From Bedellia somnulentella (taxonomy: Eukaryota; Arthropoda; Insecta; Lepidoptera; Bedelliidae): 64,000 nt of DNA. The notes beneath the pieces are model-generated. The model was not told where the DNA came from. It made no database searches and saw nothing but the letters and a program-made list of their open reading frames with translations. A program made the translations under genes and the position numbers. This document shows positions 23,094 through 34,800 of the stretch, piece by piece. The first letter of the stretch is position 1, and every line of letters begins with the position of its first letter. The DNA is taken from NCBI GenBank assembly GCA_963576735.1, contig OY755175.1:12168401-12232400 (forward strand), written 5' to 3'.

Positions 23094-23303
23094 TCTGCAA
23101 CAAAATAGCATTTGTATATTAACTGGAAGGAGTGATAATTAGTGTTCTAAAATTAAGCCCTGAGCATTATTGATCATTCAGACATTAAAGTTTCATTACA
23201 ACTCGGGATTTTAACACTGTAGTTAGTAGTGCAAGTGAATCACGCCAGGGTAACCAGTTTCTCTGACTAATTATAAAAACAAATTATAATTTTGTACACT
23301 GCA

Positions 23304-23398
23304 GGGTGTACTGGACAGTATATCTTTGCTGCTTCCAGAGTGGATCATGTCAGGGTCACCACTGAGGAAATGGCAAAGAAATACTGTCCAGTATACCC
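23304..23398. ncRNA. Near-perfect 95-nt hairpin, candidate pre-miRNA
   Basis: The left arm gggtgtactggacagtatat pairs with the right arm atactgtccagtataccc. Pairing continues inward: ctttgc with gcaaag, cttcc with ggaaa, and agagtgg with ccactga. The loop is about 12 nt (atcatgtcaggg). The length and stem are like an animal pre-miRNA. The hairpin lies about 210 bp upstream of the RBM39 start codon. Strand and expression cannot be told from sequence, and a short palindromic transposon is an alternative. Confidence 0.45.
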
Positions 23399-23433
23399 GG
23401 CTGTATATTAACTTATAATTTAGTTTTAGTTTC

Positions 23434-23680
23434 GCCGTGTAGTGTCGGCTTAGAATAGCACTACCCCTTTTCTACCGATTGGTGTACGTAAGAGGAGGCG
23501 ACTAACGGTATTGGGGCTTTTAAGGGATTTTTGGGCGATGCGGTTGGAGACCCATCACCAACAACCTTTACTTTACCATCTTTTCCCCATTCAATTTTGC
23601 AAAAGTGGCTGAGGAATTTCTAATTCCTGAGCTCTGGCTACCCCTTCTAGGGATTTATAGCCGTGAGTATATGTCATGTT
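23434..23680 (+). repeat. SINE-A copy
   Basis: Near full-length, gccgtgtagtgtcggcttag to ccgtgagtatatgtcatg. It lies just beyond the hairpin at 23304-23398. Confidence 0.85.
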
Positions 23681-24356
23681 ATGTTTTATACTTAGTTAGA
23701 GAAACATTGCCATACGGATGATTCCGGGCTAACACCAAAATTGTTATGGACGTAAAAAACGATGTGTGTTGATGAAACCTCAACAAAACACCTTCCGAAT
23801 CCGAAGTGAACTTAGTATTTAGTTGAAATTTGACGATCAAAAAACAAAGATTTATCTTTTTACTTTGAAATAAATGATTATTTTATTTGATTTATTTTAC
23901 CGCCATCTAGAGGTCGCCACACAGTATTAAGTCAATCAAAATCAATCCATTATGATAATGCATACTTCCATTTACTTAACATTGTTTATAATCAGGTCCA
24001 TATAGTTACTCATGGCTAACATGACTTCATGGCTACTTATCCAAAACTAAGGTAGCAAAAGCTTCAGAGCTATAAATTTTTCAACCACTGTCAACAACAC
24101 AGTTGTTAAACTAGTTCAAATTTTGTGCCCTTCAAAGAGTTGGTAATGGCTGGGAAGTATTATAATGTTAGTGATATCAATAATTTGCTTAAATTCGAAA
24201 TGCGAACTACCCTCATCTATGGTTGCGACAAAAGAAAAATGCTCCATAATTTCAAATTTAATTATTGAACTATTAAACAAATTACAAAAAAAGTATCAAG
24301 CTCTCAGCAAAATATAAAATGATTGTTACTTGATGGGTGGATTCATCATTTAATGC
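23681..24356. other. Intergenic spacer
   Basis: AT-rich, no gene or known repeat recognised. Confidence 0.25.
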
Positions 24357-24705
24357 CTCTTGTATGCTGACGATCAAGTGCTACTTGCATCTTCAGCAGA
24401 AGAGTTGCAAGAGTTGATGAATATTGCATGTGACTCTTTTGTAAGAAAGGGAATGAGGGTTAATGTGGATAAAACCAAAACAATGGTTTTTGAGACAGGA
24501 AGATGACTGAGACAGATTGCGTGATTGCAATTGACGGTAAGAATGTGGAACAGGTAAAGCAGTTTGTATATCTGAGAAGTTTGTTTACAAGGGATGGAAA
24601 ATGTGATGAACCATTGAAAGAACTGTGAAAAAGGGTAATGTGCTAAATGGAGCAATGAATAGCATAATGACCAGTCAATCAGTGCTACAAGAAGAAAATC
24701 CATGG
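24357..24705 (+). mobile_element. Degenerate LINE fragment (RT C-terminal part)
   Basis: Encodes a broken version of the [11 protein letters not shown] motif region, [15 protein letters not shown] and the segment after it, with frameshifts. The homologous region in the copy at 43170-45208 has an extra near-duplicated segment that this copy lacks. Confidence 0.75.
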
Positions 24706-25261
24706 CATTAAGAGACACTATTTCTGAGTAGTCTTCAGTTTTAAATTGTGCTTACTCTGAGTTATTTGATGAATTTATTGATTTTAAAAATGACACCTAA
24801 AGATAGAAGGGAAAAAGAAAATATGTGGAATTTTGGAGCAATGTTCCCCAAAAATATAAAAGCAGTAAAGATGCGCCCAAATAATGCTAAAACTTTTTGG
24901 CTTAATGTTTGTTTGCAAATCATCTTTTTGAAAGATGAAATACACAAAGAGTGTATATAGAAATAATCGGACTGATTCCCATTTGAATGATATGAAAAGA
25001 GTAGCTTGCCAGATGTTTATAAAGTTTTACGAAATGCTCTCAGTTCCAAAAGTCTCATTACTCATCATTACATATAAGTATGTATGCATCTTTATTAAAA
25101 GTTAGGTTGATATTATATTATCATTTATACACCTAGTTTCTTTTTACTTGCGGCCCAGGCTTCCGTGAATGAAAGTGCTTTTGGCCCCTTTAAAAAAAGG
25201 TTGAGTATGGCTGCCTCAGAAGGTTACATTTCATGATTTATATTTCTTAATGTATATTTAG

Positions 25262-25376
25262 TGCATGATACTGTTCTTGTTCCTGCACTTATTTTCAACA
25301 GCAAATCAACAAGTAACGATCAATAGTCTTTGCCTACCCCAAAGGGAACTAATAGTGTGAGTATAAGTATGTAAGT
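25262..25376 (+). mobile_element. LINE 3' end fragment
   Basis: Contains catgatactgttcttgttcc and, after a deletion, aacgatcaatagtctttgcc and gtgtgagtataagtatg. Probably the 3' end of the insertion that starts at 24357, separated from it by unrelated or diverged sequence. Confidence 0.6.
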
Positions 25377-26032
25377 TTTATGTATGGAATGGATTGATTC
25401 TGGCACAAAAATAATGACTCTTCATACCAAAACAATTCCCACTTCCATTTCAAAGCTTTAAAACCCCAAAAGAGGAAGGCCACGCATTCTTGCTTGTCAG
25501 AGCCTGCCATTAAAGTAAATTCGTTTTAATTCTTATAAATAACTATCTTTGCAAAACATGAAGCATACTCACAATGACACTTAAGTCGTGCTATTAATAC
25601 CAGCAAAAGGTGCCCATTGATTATAACTAAATACAATCAAAATGGCGTACGCAAAATCCACTTACCTTCTGATTTTCCTTAAACTTGTTCTCTACTAATC
25701 GAATATATATAATGAAATAGGTAGCAGATAAGCGAACAGGCACGCCTAGAAGAAAATAATTATTAAGAGACGAATAATTATTAATAAAATTTCAGTTGTA
25801 AAGCAGAAATTCCTTCTGAATCTGAATGCATGCAGGACTTTTTTCTTCAACGCCACAGACTAACTTCAATTATAAATAAAGAATAAATACCAAGAGCAGA
25901 GTAGCAAGCAGACTATTGTCGCGTTTACATTGATCCCAGTAGACATCCAAACCACCTTGGCCCGTTGAGCCTTTGGTTGAGTGGAAACAAGGATACTCTA
26001 CTCTACACTATGGATGGGCCCCGTGGTACTAT
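25377..26032. other. Intergenic spacer
   Basis: No gene recognised. Confidence 0.25.
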
Positions 26033-26036
26033 ATCT

Positions 26037-28321
26037 GGGTGGTTTTTTTTTTCGTTGTACCATTAAATATTTTACTATAAGTATAAAAAAATACATTATT
26101 ACGCTATTATTTTATTTTGTAATATCCATTAATAACTGATCTTTATATTTCATTTGAAGTATGTACTGGAGTATTATTAATTATAGCTTAAATTAAATTA
26201 TTTCATTCGATGGGAGCATATCAACTTTCCACTGAGTTACAAAGTAATTTCATTCTATTTCCATAGGTTTTCATCTAATGAGTTACGTTTTGTTTCATGC
26301 GATCCTAAATAGTTTTCACTATCTAAAACATTATGATACTTTCCTAGTAATATATGTTTAAAGCAAAAAGAAGGTTTTTGAAATATTTTGAAAGCTTTTT
26401 GGTTTTGTGTAAAATGCGTAAAATTTGGCAGCAAAAAATATTTTTAGGAAAATGTTATGCCGGACAATAACTCAGTAGAACACTATCGTCTCCAAGTGGA
26501 AACTTTAAGGTGAATTCACAGCGAATGTTGTTTAGAGTGTGAAATGAAAATATTGTTTTATTACAATTTTGAACGTTTATTTTAAAACATATATCAAGAT
26601 ACCAAGAAGAAACTTAAAAATAAAATAACATATTTACTAATAAATAAAGGAAAGAAAAACCTCGACACAGACGGGAATCGAACCCGCGACCTCGGGTATA
26701 CGTTAGTACGGGGGGGGTATCTTATTTATTAGTAATTATCCCGACATGAGGTTTTCATGAACAAAAAGATTTAAAAAATAACATATTTCGTTATAAAATA
26801 TGCGAAAAAACCTATAAAATTACCAAAAATAATATTTCGAACAAATCTCGCCAAATTCTTAAACTTACAATTATAAAAAAAACTAATCAAGAAAAAAATA
26901 TCCTTCTTAGATAAAACAAAATTAACAAAAACAATTATTCTTTTCAATGAGCTAATTAAATGAATTGAGCACAATACTGATTTTCGATCATACAAAACGT
27001 CCCCAGCAATAATGGATAATCCATGAACTACTGGTAGTGGTAGTTATTACGGCAAAAAAAACGTTTCAAAATTTACCCATAAGAAAGAAAAATGCGATTT
27101 TTTCCAAAAAACTACTAAAGGCTTCGTATAATTCTTTTTGTATTCCTAGTATTTTTCTGGATTAGATTTTAATGTTTCTCTATATCTTTTCATTCGTTAT
27201 GCTGAAGTGAGAGCCATTATGAAATTTTATTTCTTCTCTTACATCATATTTAGGGACCATTAAAATAATTTTATGATTAACCCCTTTATGCTCATAATAA
27301 ATTATTAACATAATTTCCTATTATTTGTTTTATTATTCTAAAACAAACAAAACCCTTTTGCTGGCCACACAGTTCTTTATGGAAAAGTAAAATAACATAA
27401 TTGGGGTTATAAAATATAAAATCATGACTTAATATAGTTAATAATAATTTATATTGAATCCATCAAATTACAATATGCACATGGCTTTACAGTTCCACTG
27501 AGTGACAATCCCGTCCACTGAGAAATATTTTTGGTAAAAGTCACTCAAGGGAACGTAACGTATCGACTAGCGTCCGAAACAAATTAATGTTTCTGTTTGA
27601 AATTTTCATTTATCTTTAAATATGAACCAAAATATGCAAATGCAATACACTATGGTTTATAACAAAATAATGAGAGTTACGATAATCTGAATACAAACCT
27701 CAAAACTGCCGCAAGTCAGTGGAGTTTCTTATTTACACTTTCGACTGCCCTTTAACAAAACGTGTTTAGACAAGCCGGTCGCTGCTTACAATATGTAGTG
27801 AAAACAAAGATGACCGTTGGTACAATACTTAGGGTTACTAGGGAGAAATAATATAGGATTGGTGGTACTAATATTTCAGTAATATGATAAAATACCAACG
27901 TCACTCAGTGTAATTTTCCTCGGGTTACCAATTTTGGTTTTCTAACAAAGTCTTTAATTTAAGCATTTAAAAATGATATTCGCTTATAAATTGGAAGAAT
28001 AGATAAGGCTATACTATTTTCTACGTTTTGCAAATAAAGCAATGCTATTAGTGTGCCAACAAATGGATTTTCTAGCCTATTTTCAATGCTCGTTGGTCGT
28101 GGGACATGGTCGAAGTAGGGGGTATTGTCAACTTTAATAATGGATAAAATTTAAATGTCTGGTTTATGCCTAGATTAAAACTTTTTATGAAGTTGCTTGG
28201 TATTCTAATTAGCTAAAATATCATATTTTCTTTGTATCAAGTTTATCAAAACCGTGAAAAATCGTGGAATAGCGATGGGACATGTCAAAAAGTGCGGGTA
28301 CAACGAAAAGAAAAAACGCCC
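26037..28321. mobile_element. Unclassified TIR element, about 2.3 kb
   Basis: The left end GGGTGGTTTTTTTTTTCGTT followed by GTACC is matched by the reversed right end GGGCGTTTTTTCTTTTCGTT followed by GTACC. A possible 4-bp TSD, atct, lies at 26033-26036 and 28322-28325. The interior is very AT-rich and holds scattered cactgag motifs in both orientations (26230, 27496, 27515, 27904). It has no transposase frame. A SINE-D has inserted at 26630. I cannot assign a superfamily. Confidence 0.6.
26630..26765 (-). repeat. SINE-D copy, partial
   Basis: Holds aataaataaaggaaagaaaa, a B-box complement ggaatcgaacccgcgacctc and atgaggttttcatgaacaaa. A run of eight or nine G occurs at about 26710. Confidence 0.65.
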
Positions 28322-28610
28322 ATCTAATAACGTTATGCAAGTAATAATAATATCACAACAGAAATATTCCATATGCCGTTTTCTCTTTCTAACCTTCCGA
28401 GCTTAATCTTTTGAAAAAGAGATCAATACATGTTTACTTCTTGTTGTTTATGGCAAAATTTCGTCAAGACGTTACGATTCTAATAGCGCATACATAGATC
28501 GGCCATCTTAATCGCCATTTGATCTGTCTAGTTGCTTTGTAAACAAAAGTGTTGATTGTGTTTATTGTGTTTTGGACATTGATTAATCAAGTTTTGGACC
28601 ATAAAATTAA

Positions 28611-29460
28611 ATGGGTAATTTAAAATGCACAATGCCCTGTTGCTCTGTTAAAGATTGTGGCGCCCGTAATAGCGAAAATACTAGCGATTTTTACGCCATA
28701 ATAAGAAGCCGTACGGCCTCCATGCTTCAGCGCGTTCGTGCGAGCTCCAACAGCATTCTGCGTGTGTTGTTGAGTGACAGGTGGGACTCCCCACTGCTCC
28801 GGCACTGGGTGAGACCGCCAGTTATCGGTAGTATAATCCAAAGCAGTACAATTAATTATGTCTATGTATTTAATTTTAAATGTTATTTTTGTTACTAACA
28901 TAGGTATTTAAGTTTTTGTGATTACTAACAACTATATGGATGAATAATCCGAAATAAATGATTTTGATTTGAAAATCAGCCTCGATTAAGTTTGCACAAG
29001 TAAGTAATTATTTTCTTTGTTTTCACTTCGGTCAAGAGTATTTTTTTGGTTTATTTCATCATTCCTCGATGTGATCAGAGAATATTTCATGATCATTGTA
29101 ATATTTTTGCCACAAAAGGCTTAATTTTCATGATTTCTTCCAAAATTATTTCATCTCATTGTTTACCTAGTGATGTGAAACACTGATCATTTAGTTTTAT
29201 CGATGATTTAGTTCTATCAGATTCGGTTTAAGTTGGTTGGTTGGTTAACCTATTAAAAATCTAAATGCCTTCCAAAATGTAGGTAACATTAATTTTATAG
29301 TTTACACTTTTCTTCACATTTGTTACTTAAGAGGCGGTTATTGAATACTAAAATTAAATAATTTCAGGTTTCCTACAAGTGAAGCACGGAGACGAAAGTG
29401 GCTTGATGGTATTGGCTTTGAAAATATCAACCATCAGCATAAAATATGGCATCGCATTTT
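28611..29460 (+). pseudogene. THAP-like zinc-finger remnant
   Basis: An ATG at 28611 opens a frame with MPCCSVKDCGARNSENTSDF, resembling the start of a THAP domain (two cysteines of a C2CH site). A donor-like cactgg/gtgaga follows near 28810. After an acceptor at about 29366 comes RFPTSEARRRKWLDGIGF, matching the next part of a THAP domain. The final Cys-x2-His and the AVPTIF motif are not found before the frame fails. THAP domains bind DNA in host proteins and P-element-type transposases. I infer a broken domain or an unfinished gene model. Confidence 0.35.
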
Positions 29461-29599
29461 AAAAAAAATGGTATGGTATATCATAAAAAAATCACGAATA
29501 AAAAGTTTCCATTCAGAACGTGTTATAACAAATTAACGTTATTTAAAAATGAATAAATGTGACATTGTTAGTTTATTTACGTTGTTTTTTTAGTAGGTA

Positions 29600-29791
29600 T
29601 GTATGTATATGTACGATCTTGTAATATAAGTCAAGCACAGCATCAATATTTTGTGCTTTAAAGTCGTCCTTGAGCATATGACACCCATAATTAAACTCAC
29701 TGAGCCACTGATCGATGCACTGCTTTTAACTTACCCCACGCCGAAAATCATAATAAATTATTGCTCGAAAATGTTCACGAGTTAAATCCAT
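29600..29791 (-). pseudogene. Mariner transposase N-terminal fragment
   Basis: The minus strand starts with ATG and reads MDLTREHFRAIIYYDFRRGV, then a stop, QCIDQ and later EFN and QNIDAVLDL. This is the paired-domain region of mariner-family transposase with an internal deletion and a stop codon. The catalytic DDD part is missing. A SINE-A lies 16 bp from its start codon. Confidence 0.75.
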
Positions 29792-29807
29792 GGTGATGAT
29801 CGAAATC

Positions 29808-30175
29808 GCTGTGTAGTGTTGGCTTAGAATAGCACTACCCCATTTCTTCCGGTCGGTGTACGTAAGAGGCGACTAACGGTTTTAGGGCTTTAAAGGGATT
29901 TTTGGGCGATGCGGTTGGAGACCCATCACCAAAAACCTTAATCTCACCATCTGTTCCCCCTTAACTTTCCAAAAGTGGCTGAGGAATTTCTAATTACTTC
30001 TTCTGGCTACCCCTTCTAGGGATTTATAGGCGTGAGTATAGAATAGAATAGAATAGAATAACTCTTTATTGTACATCAAACACAAATTTACAAAAGAAAT
30101 TATCATACAGTTTACAGTGAGGTACAATCGGCGGTCTTATCGCTAAAAGCGATCTCTTCCATATATATATGTATG
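29808..30175 (+). repeat. SINE-A split by a LINE-tail repeat
   Basis: The SINE runs from gctgtgtagtgttggc to cgtgagtata at about 30037 and resumes as atatatatgt at about 30164. The flanks share atgatcgaaa, before 29808 and after 30172, as its TSD. The interruption is the gaata-tailed repeat at 30038-30164. Confidence 0.75.
30038..30164 (-). repeat. 5'-truncated repeat with (TATTC)n tail
   Basis: The plus strand begins with four gaata units, then actctttattgtacatcaaa, and ends gcggtcttatcgctaaaagc plus gatctcttcc. A related copy is 53459-53580. The simple-repeat tail and variable 5' end suggest the 3' end of a LINE or a SINE; the family is not resolved. Confidence 0.65.
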
Positions 30176-30805
30176 ATCGAAACGAAGGGTTAAAACTGGC
30201 GCTAAAATATCTAGATCTAAATTAATAGTATTTGCCCACTGTCGAAATAAATTAATTCTACATAAAACATTATTAAATAAACATGTTGGCAAATTTATCG
30301 ATATGTTTATATTCTGATTCTTTATTGCATGATACAACCCTAGGTCAGCCATTTTAATTGCCAATAGGCCACGCCCGCCCCCTGCTACGCTCTAAGAGTG
30401 TCCTTGGGTGGAAATTCCAAAATGTTATCCAAACGAACTGAAACATAGATATTTTAGGATGCTATGGATATTTTAGATTGGCAATACAAGGACGACAGGC
30501 GAGACTAAACAAAGTACAACGGTGTGCGTAAATGAGTGTGTGGGCGTGAAATACAAATGGCGGATTCCAAACTAGCCTTATTAAAATATATTATATTATT
30601 ATTTATTTATATTAAAATTGATAAAATTTACGTGTTTGTTATTTTCACCAATTTTTAAATTACAGTAATTGTAGTATTACGATGATAGAAGATATTTGTT
30701 ATCATATACTTACGTTGAAAACTTTGGTTTAAGATATATATTAAAGCATTTAGACTGGAAATTTTTAAAGTCTTAATTTGGACATGAATGGCTAAAATTT
30801 TATAC
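30176..30805. other. Intergenic spacer
   Basis: AT-rich. No gene recognised. Confidence 0.25.
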
Positions 30806-31181
30806 ATAAACGTAAACATAAACGTTCACGCCGTTTTATCCCCGAAGGGGTTGGCAGAGGTACCAATACTCCTGAACTCACATGGCAAGCGCCATCTAGT
30901 TTTCCAGAGAAGGTACCCACGTTTTGCTTAGACAGTGTACTCACGTGATAGGGGGCAGGCCTATCGCCGTTTTGTACGAATACACTGTCACATGACTAAG
31001 TACAACTCAGCCATGTGGGTTTCCTCACGATGTTTTCCCTCACCGTTAGCAACCATGATAAATTAACCACACATATGACTTTAGAAAAGACAAATTGGTG
31101 TAGGCCCGTCCCAGGATTGGAACTCACGCCCTTCTGTTTTTCGGGCGGGTGTTCTTACCCACTGGACTATCATGTCGCTTA
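30806..31181 (-). repeat. SINE-B, full-length copy with tRNA-like head
   Basis: Read on the minus strand it starts with a tRNA-like part (cgacatgatagtccagtggg, then B-box-like gagttccaatcctgg). The body contains tgagggaaaacatcgtgagg, and it ends in the tail tttatgtttacgtttatg. The flanks share taaaattttat as a TSD. This copy shows that SINE-B is a tRNA-derived SINE about 370 bp long. Confidence 0.85.
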
Positions 31182-31864
31182 TTAAAATTTTATGTTTGCC
31201 AAAGAATACGTATTTGATTTAGATTATGCGCTGTTAAATATTAATAACTTTATCAAAAAACCACCAAAGTTACCAGAATTGACGTAAGTTAGATGCTTTA
31301 AAGAAAACAAAGGTAAAACGTTTAACGCACTTGGATTCTATTTATTAGTATGGTAAACCCGGCATGCACTGTGTTCAGTATTGGTAATCTGTGTTTTAAA
31401 AAACAAAGAAAATACAATACACACACACACACAAGACCACCACCAGAAAATTAAACGTTTTTGAGTAATCTATCATAATCAAAGGTTTGTGATCATTTTA
31501 TCAAGCGAGAGAAAGAAAGTATAGTATTCTTTGATATGAATATATTATTTATATATTCTCACTACCTTACAATACTGTAACGAGACGTTTTGTTTTACCT
31601 ACTATTATTATAATTTTACTTTATCTACATGCGCTTCTATTGCCTTACCTGACACTGGCAACCATTATCGGCACTAAATAGCTTAATATGTTGCCACAAA
31701 TGAAAGAATTGAATTGAATTGAGAGAAAGAAAGAATAAAAGATAATACTGAACGCGATTACTGCGATTAGAAGCGAAGTGTATGAAAAATTATATACTCC
31801 ATCAGATTAAGTATCACTCAACAGTAAAAGAGATTTGTTAAATTAGAAGAACTATCTACGTATC
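31182..31864. other. 5' region of the CWC15 gene
   Basis: AT-rich, with an (AC)n microsatellite at about 31418-31431. The CWC15 promoter should lie near the right end; no core element is clear. Confidence 0.3.
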
Positions 31865-34800
31865 ATGACTACTGCTGCAAGACCAACGTTTGATCCAGCT
31901 CGAGGAGGGCAAGGCCGTGGTGAAAAGGATCTCAGTGCTTTATCTCGCCAATACTCAAGTCGTGATTTACCTGGCCATACAAAATTAAAGTACAGGTATG
32001 TATCATAGCACTTTCACAATTGAAATACTGTTTCACATAGTGTTGAAAGAGACACAAGCTTTTATAGAGGCTCGTCTAATTTTTGATGACTTGCTACTGA
32101 GGAAATCTTAAAGTTTCCCATCTTTATCTTGTCTTTCTAGTACAGTCTTTTGATGTAAAACATTCAGCAGTAATAGAACTTAAAAAGTCTTATCGCCTGA
32201 CAAGTCAAGAGTCTTCTTTATAGCAACCTCCTGTAAATTTAACAATCATTGTGGTAAAGTACTGTAACAATATCAAAATCTCATAAATATAAAGCACTTT
32301 ATTTTTACACTAGCTCTCTTGTGAAAGATGGAGATCCTTTAGTCCTTTAAGTTGTTAAATTTGTAGTCAGTACATTTAAACTATCTGTAAAAAGAGGCTA
32401 AAAGGTTCCAGTCAAGGTTTAATAAAGATTTGTTACTAAACTACATAAATGTTATAGAGAGCAAGGACAAGGAACAACAGAGGAATTGCGTGCCAAAGAC
32501 TTCCGTAAAGAGCTTGATGAAAGGGAAAAAGAAAAATTAGCAGGTCCTAGGAGACAGATAGAACCTCCAGTAAAGAGAACCAAGATAGACCAAGTTCCAG
32601 CAGCTAGTCTTGACGCTGATGATCCCCTAGAAGGAGACTCTTCAGACTCAGATGATTCAGATGATGACACTGCAGCATTGTTAGCTGAGCTAAATAAAAT
32701 CAAGAAAGAAAGAGCCTTGGAACAATCTAAAAAGGTAACAATTGTCTTGAAATGATATTTTTCACCAATATATCTGAGAAACCTCAGTATATAAATCACC
32801 CAAACTGCTGGCTGTATAGTGTCGGCATAGAATAACACTACCCCATTTCTTCCGGTGGGTGTACCTAAGAGGCGACTAACGGATTTGGAGCTTTTAAGGG
32901 ATTTTTGGGCGATGTAGTTGGAGACCCATCACCAAAAACCTTTATTTTACCATCTTTTCCCCACTAAAATTTCCAAATGTGGCTGAGGAATTTCCAAATG
33001 TGGCTGAGGAATTTCCAATTCCTTAGCTCTGGCTACCCCTTCTAGGGATTTATAGCCGTGAGCATATGTATGTATGTATGCTGGCTGTATCCCCTAAAAA
33101 ATGTTGACGGTGATTGAGTATCAATTATTAATCAGTTGCTTTAGCCACTTGTTTCATGATTATGCTGATGAAAATTATTAGTAGCGTAAAGCTCATAGCT
33201 AATAATTCAAATTTATATATTTGCTTTTAGATCATCATACATTTGATGATGATATGATTTGCAGGCATGCAAATTTTTGTGAACTTGACTTAAATAATTT
33301 TTAATATTTCAAATTTCATTATCAAACATTGTTATTGATGATATTTTTGTTTTCATATGTATTCAAAATCAAACTATTAGATCTTACAAATTGAAACAAT
33401 TTGATAAAACTGAATATTATGATACAATGACATTAAAAAAAACTTTTATATCATAAAAACATCTTAAAACAAACATATTAGTTGGTTCAGTTTATACTTT
33501 AAATTATTGTCTGTAAGTTTTTTAAATCATGTTATTAAAATCAATTCGGTATGCAAAGTTTTACAAAAGTGGTGCTGATTACGAAACCATTTCGAGATAT
33601 TATGTTTTTAAAACATATATTCTTGAAATGAAATCAAACAAAGCTAAGATGACCATTATTTTAACAAAATACTTTAACAGTATTTTGACCTTCAGCATTA
33701 TTTCAAAGACAATCGTTTTTGCAGTTTATAAATAAAATATTGAAAATGAAAAGTTTGTTTAGTATAATATCGTAATAATTTCATTTGAGATCACAAATTC
33801 AACAATCAGCAATCAATCAGCAACCAATCAGCAACATTTTTATTTAACATTTCGCTTTATTTGTATGTCACTACGTGATATTTTCGATTGATGACGTCAT
33901 TAAGTACAAACGTTGAACAATCTTTAAAAAATCATAACTTTGCAATTACCCATTTTAGATGTAAAATATTCAAATTAGTCTTTTATTTTCTTGTTTGCTA
34001 CCGAATGAAAATATTCAATAAATACCAAAAAAAAACTTTGCATACCGAATTGTGAGCATCACCCAACAAGATTTATGTCCCAGTACTTGATTTAATTTTT
34101 TTGTAGTGAATTTGTTTAGTTTACTGTCTTCCTTTATCATTTATTTTATTTTACTTTAAATGTGGCAGACACAGATTTTTGTTTATATATTATTTAATGA
34201 TGATGATTGATGATTTTTTTTTCTTGTTACCAGGAAGCCGAGAAGAAGCAAGAAGAAGAAAGAATACGCATGGAAAACATCCTGTCGGGTAACCCTCTCT
34301 TGAATTATTCATCAGCTGGCCAGAGAAATGATCTTAAGGTATGTATGTAACCAGGTCTGGCTGTTTACCAAACGAAAAAATAAGAAGGAAAACCCTACCT
34401 CCTTTTTAATACATAAAGATTTTAACATAACATAACATACACATTCACGCTGTTTATCCCCAAAGGGGTTGGCAGAGTTACAACTACTTGTGAATAACAA
34501 GACAGCGCCACTTAGTGTCCAAAATAGGTAACCAGGTTTTGCTTAGACAGTGTATTATTATTATTTTGTGATAGAGGACAGGCCTATCGCCGTTTTGTAC
34601 GAATACACTGTCACATGGCTAAGTACAACTTGGCCATGTGGGTTTCCTAACGATGTTTTCCCTCATCGAGTTTCGATGTTTTTCTGTGTATTGTCGGCTT
34701 AGAATAACACTACCCCAGTTCTACCTGTGGGTGATCGTAAGAGGCGACTAAGGGTATAGGGGATTTTTTAGTGGTTTTTGGGCGATGTGGTTTGAGACCT

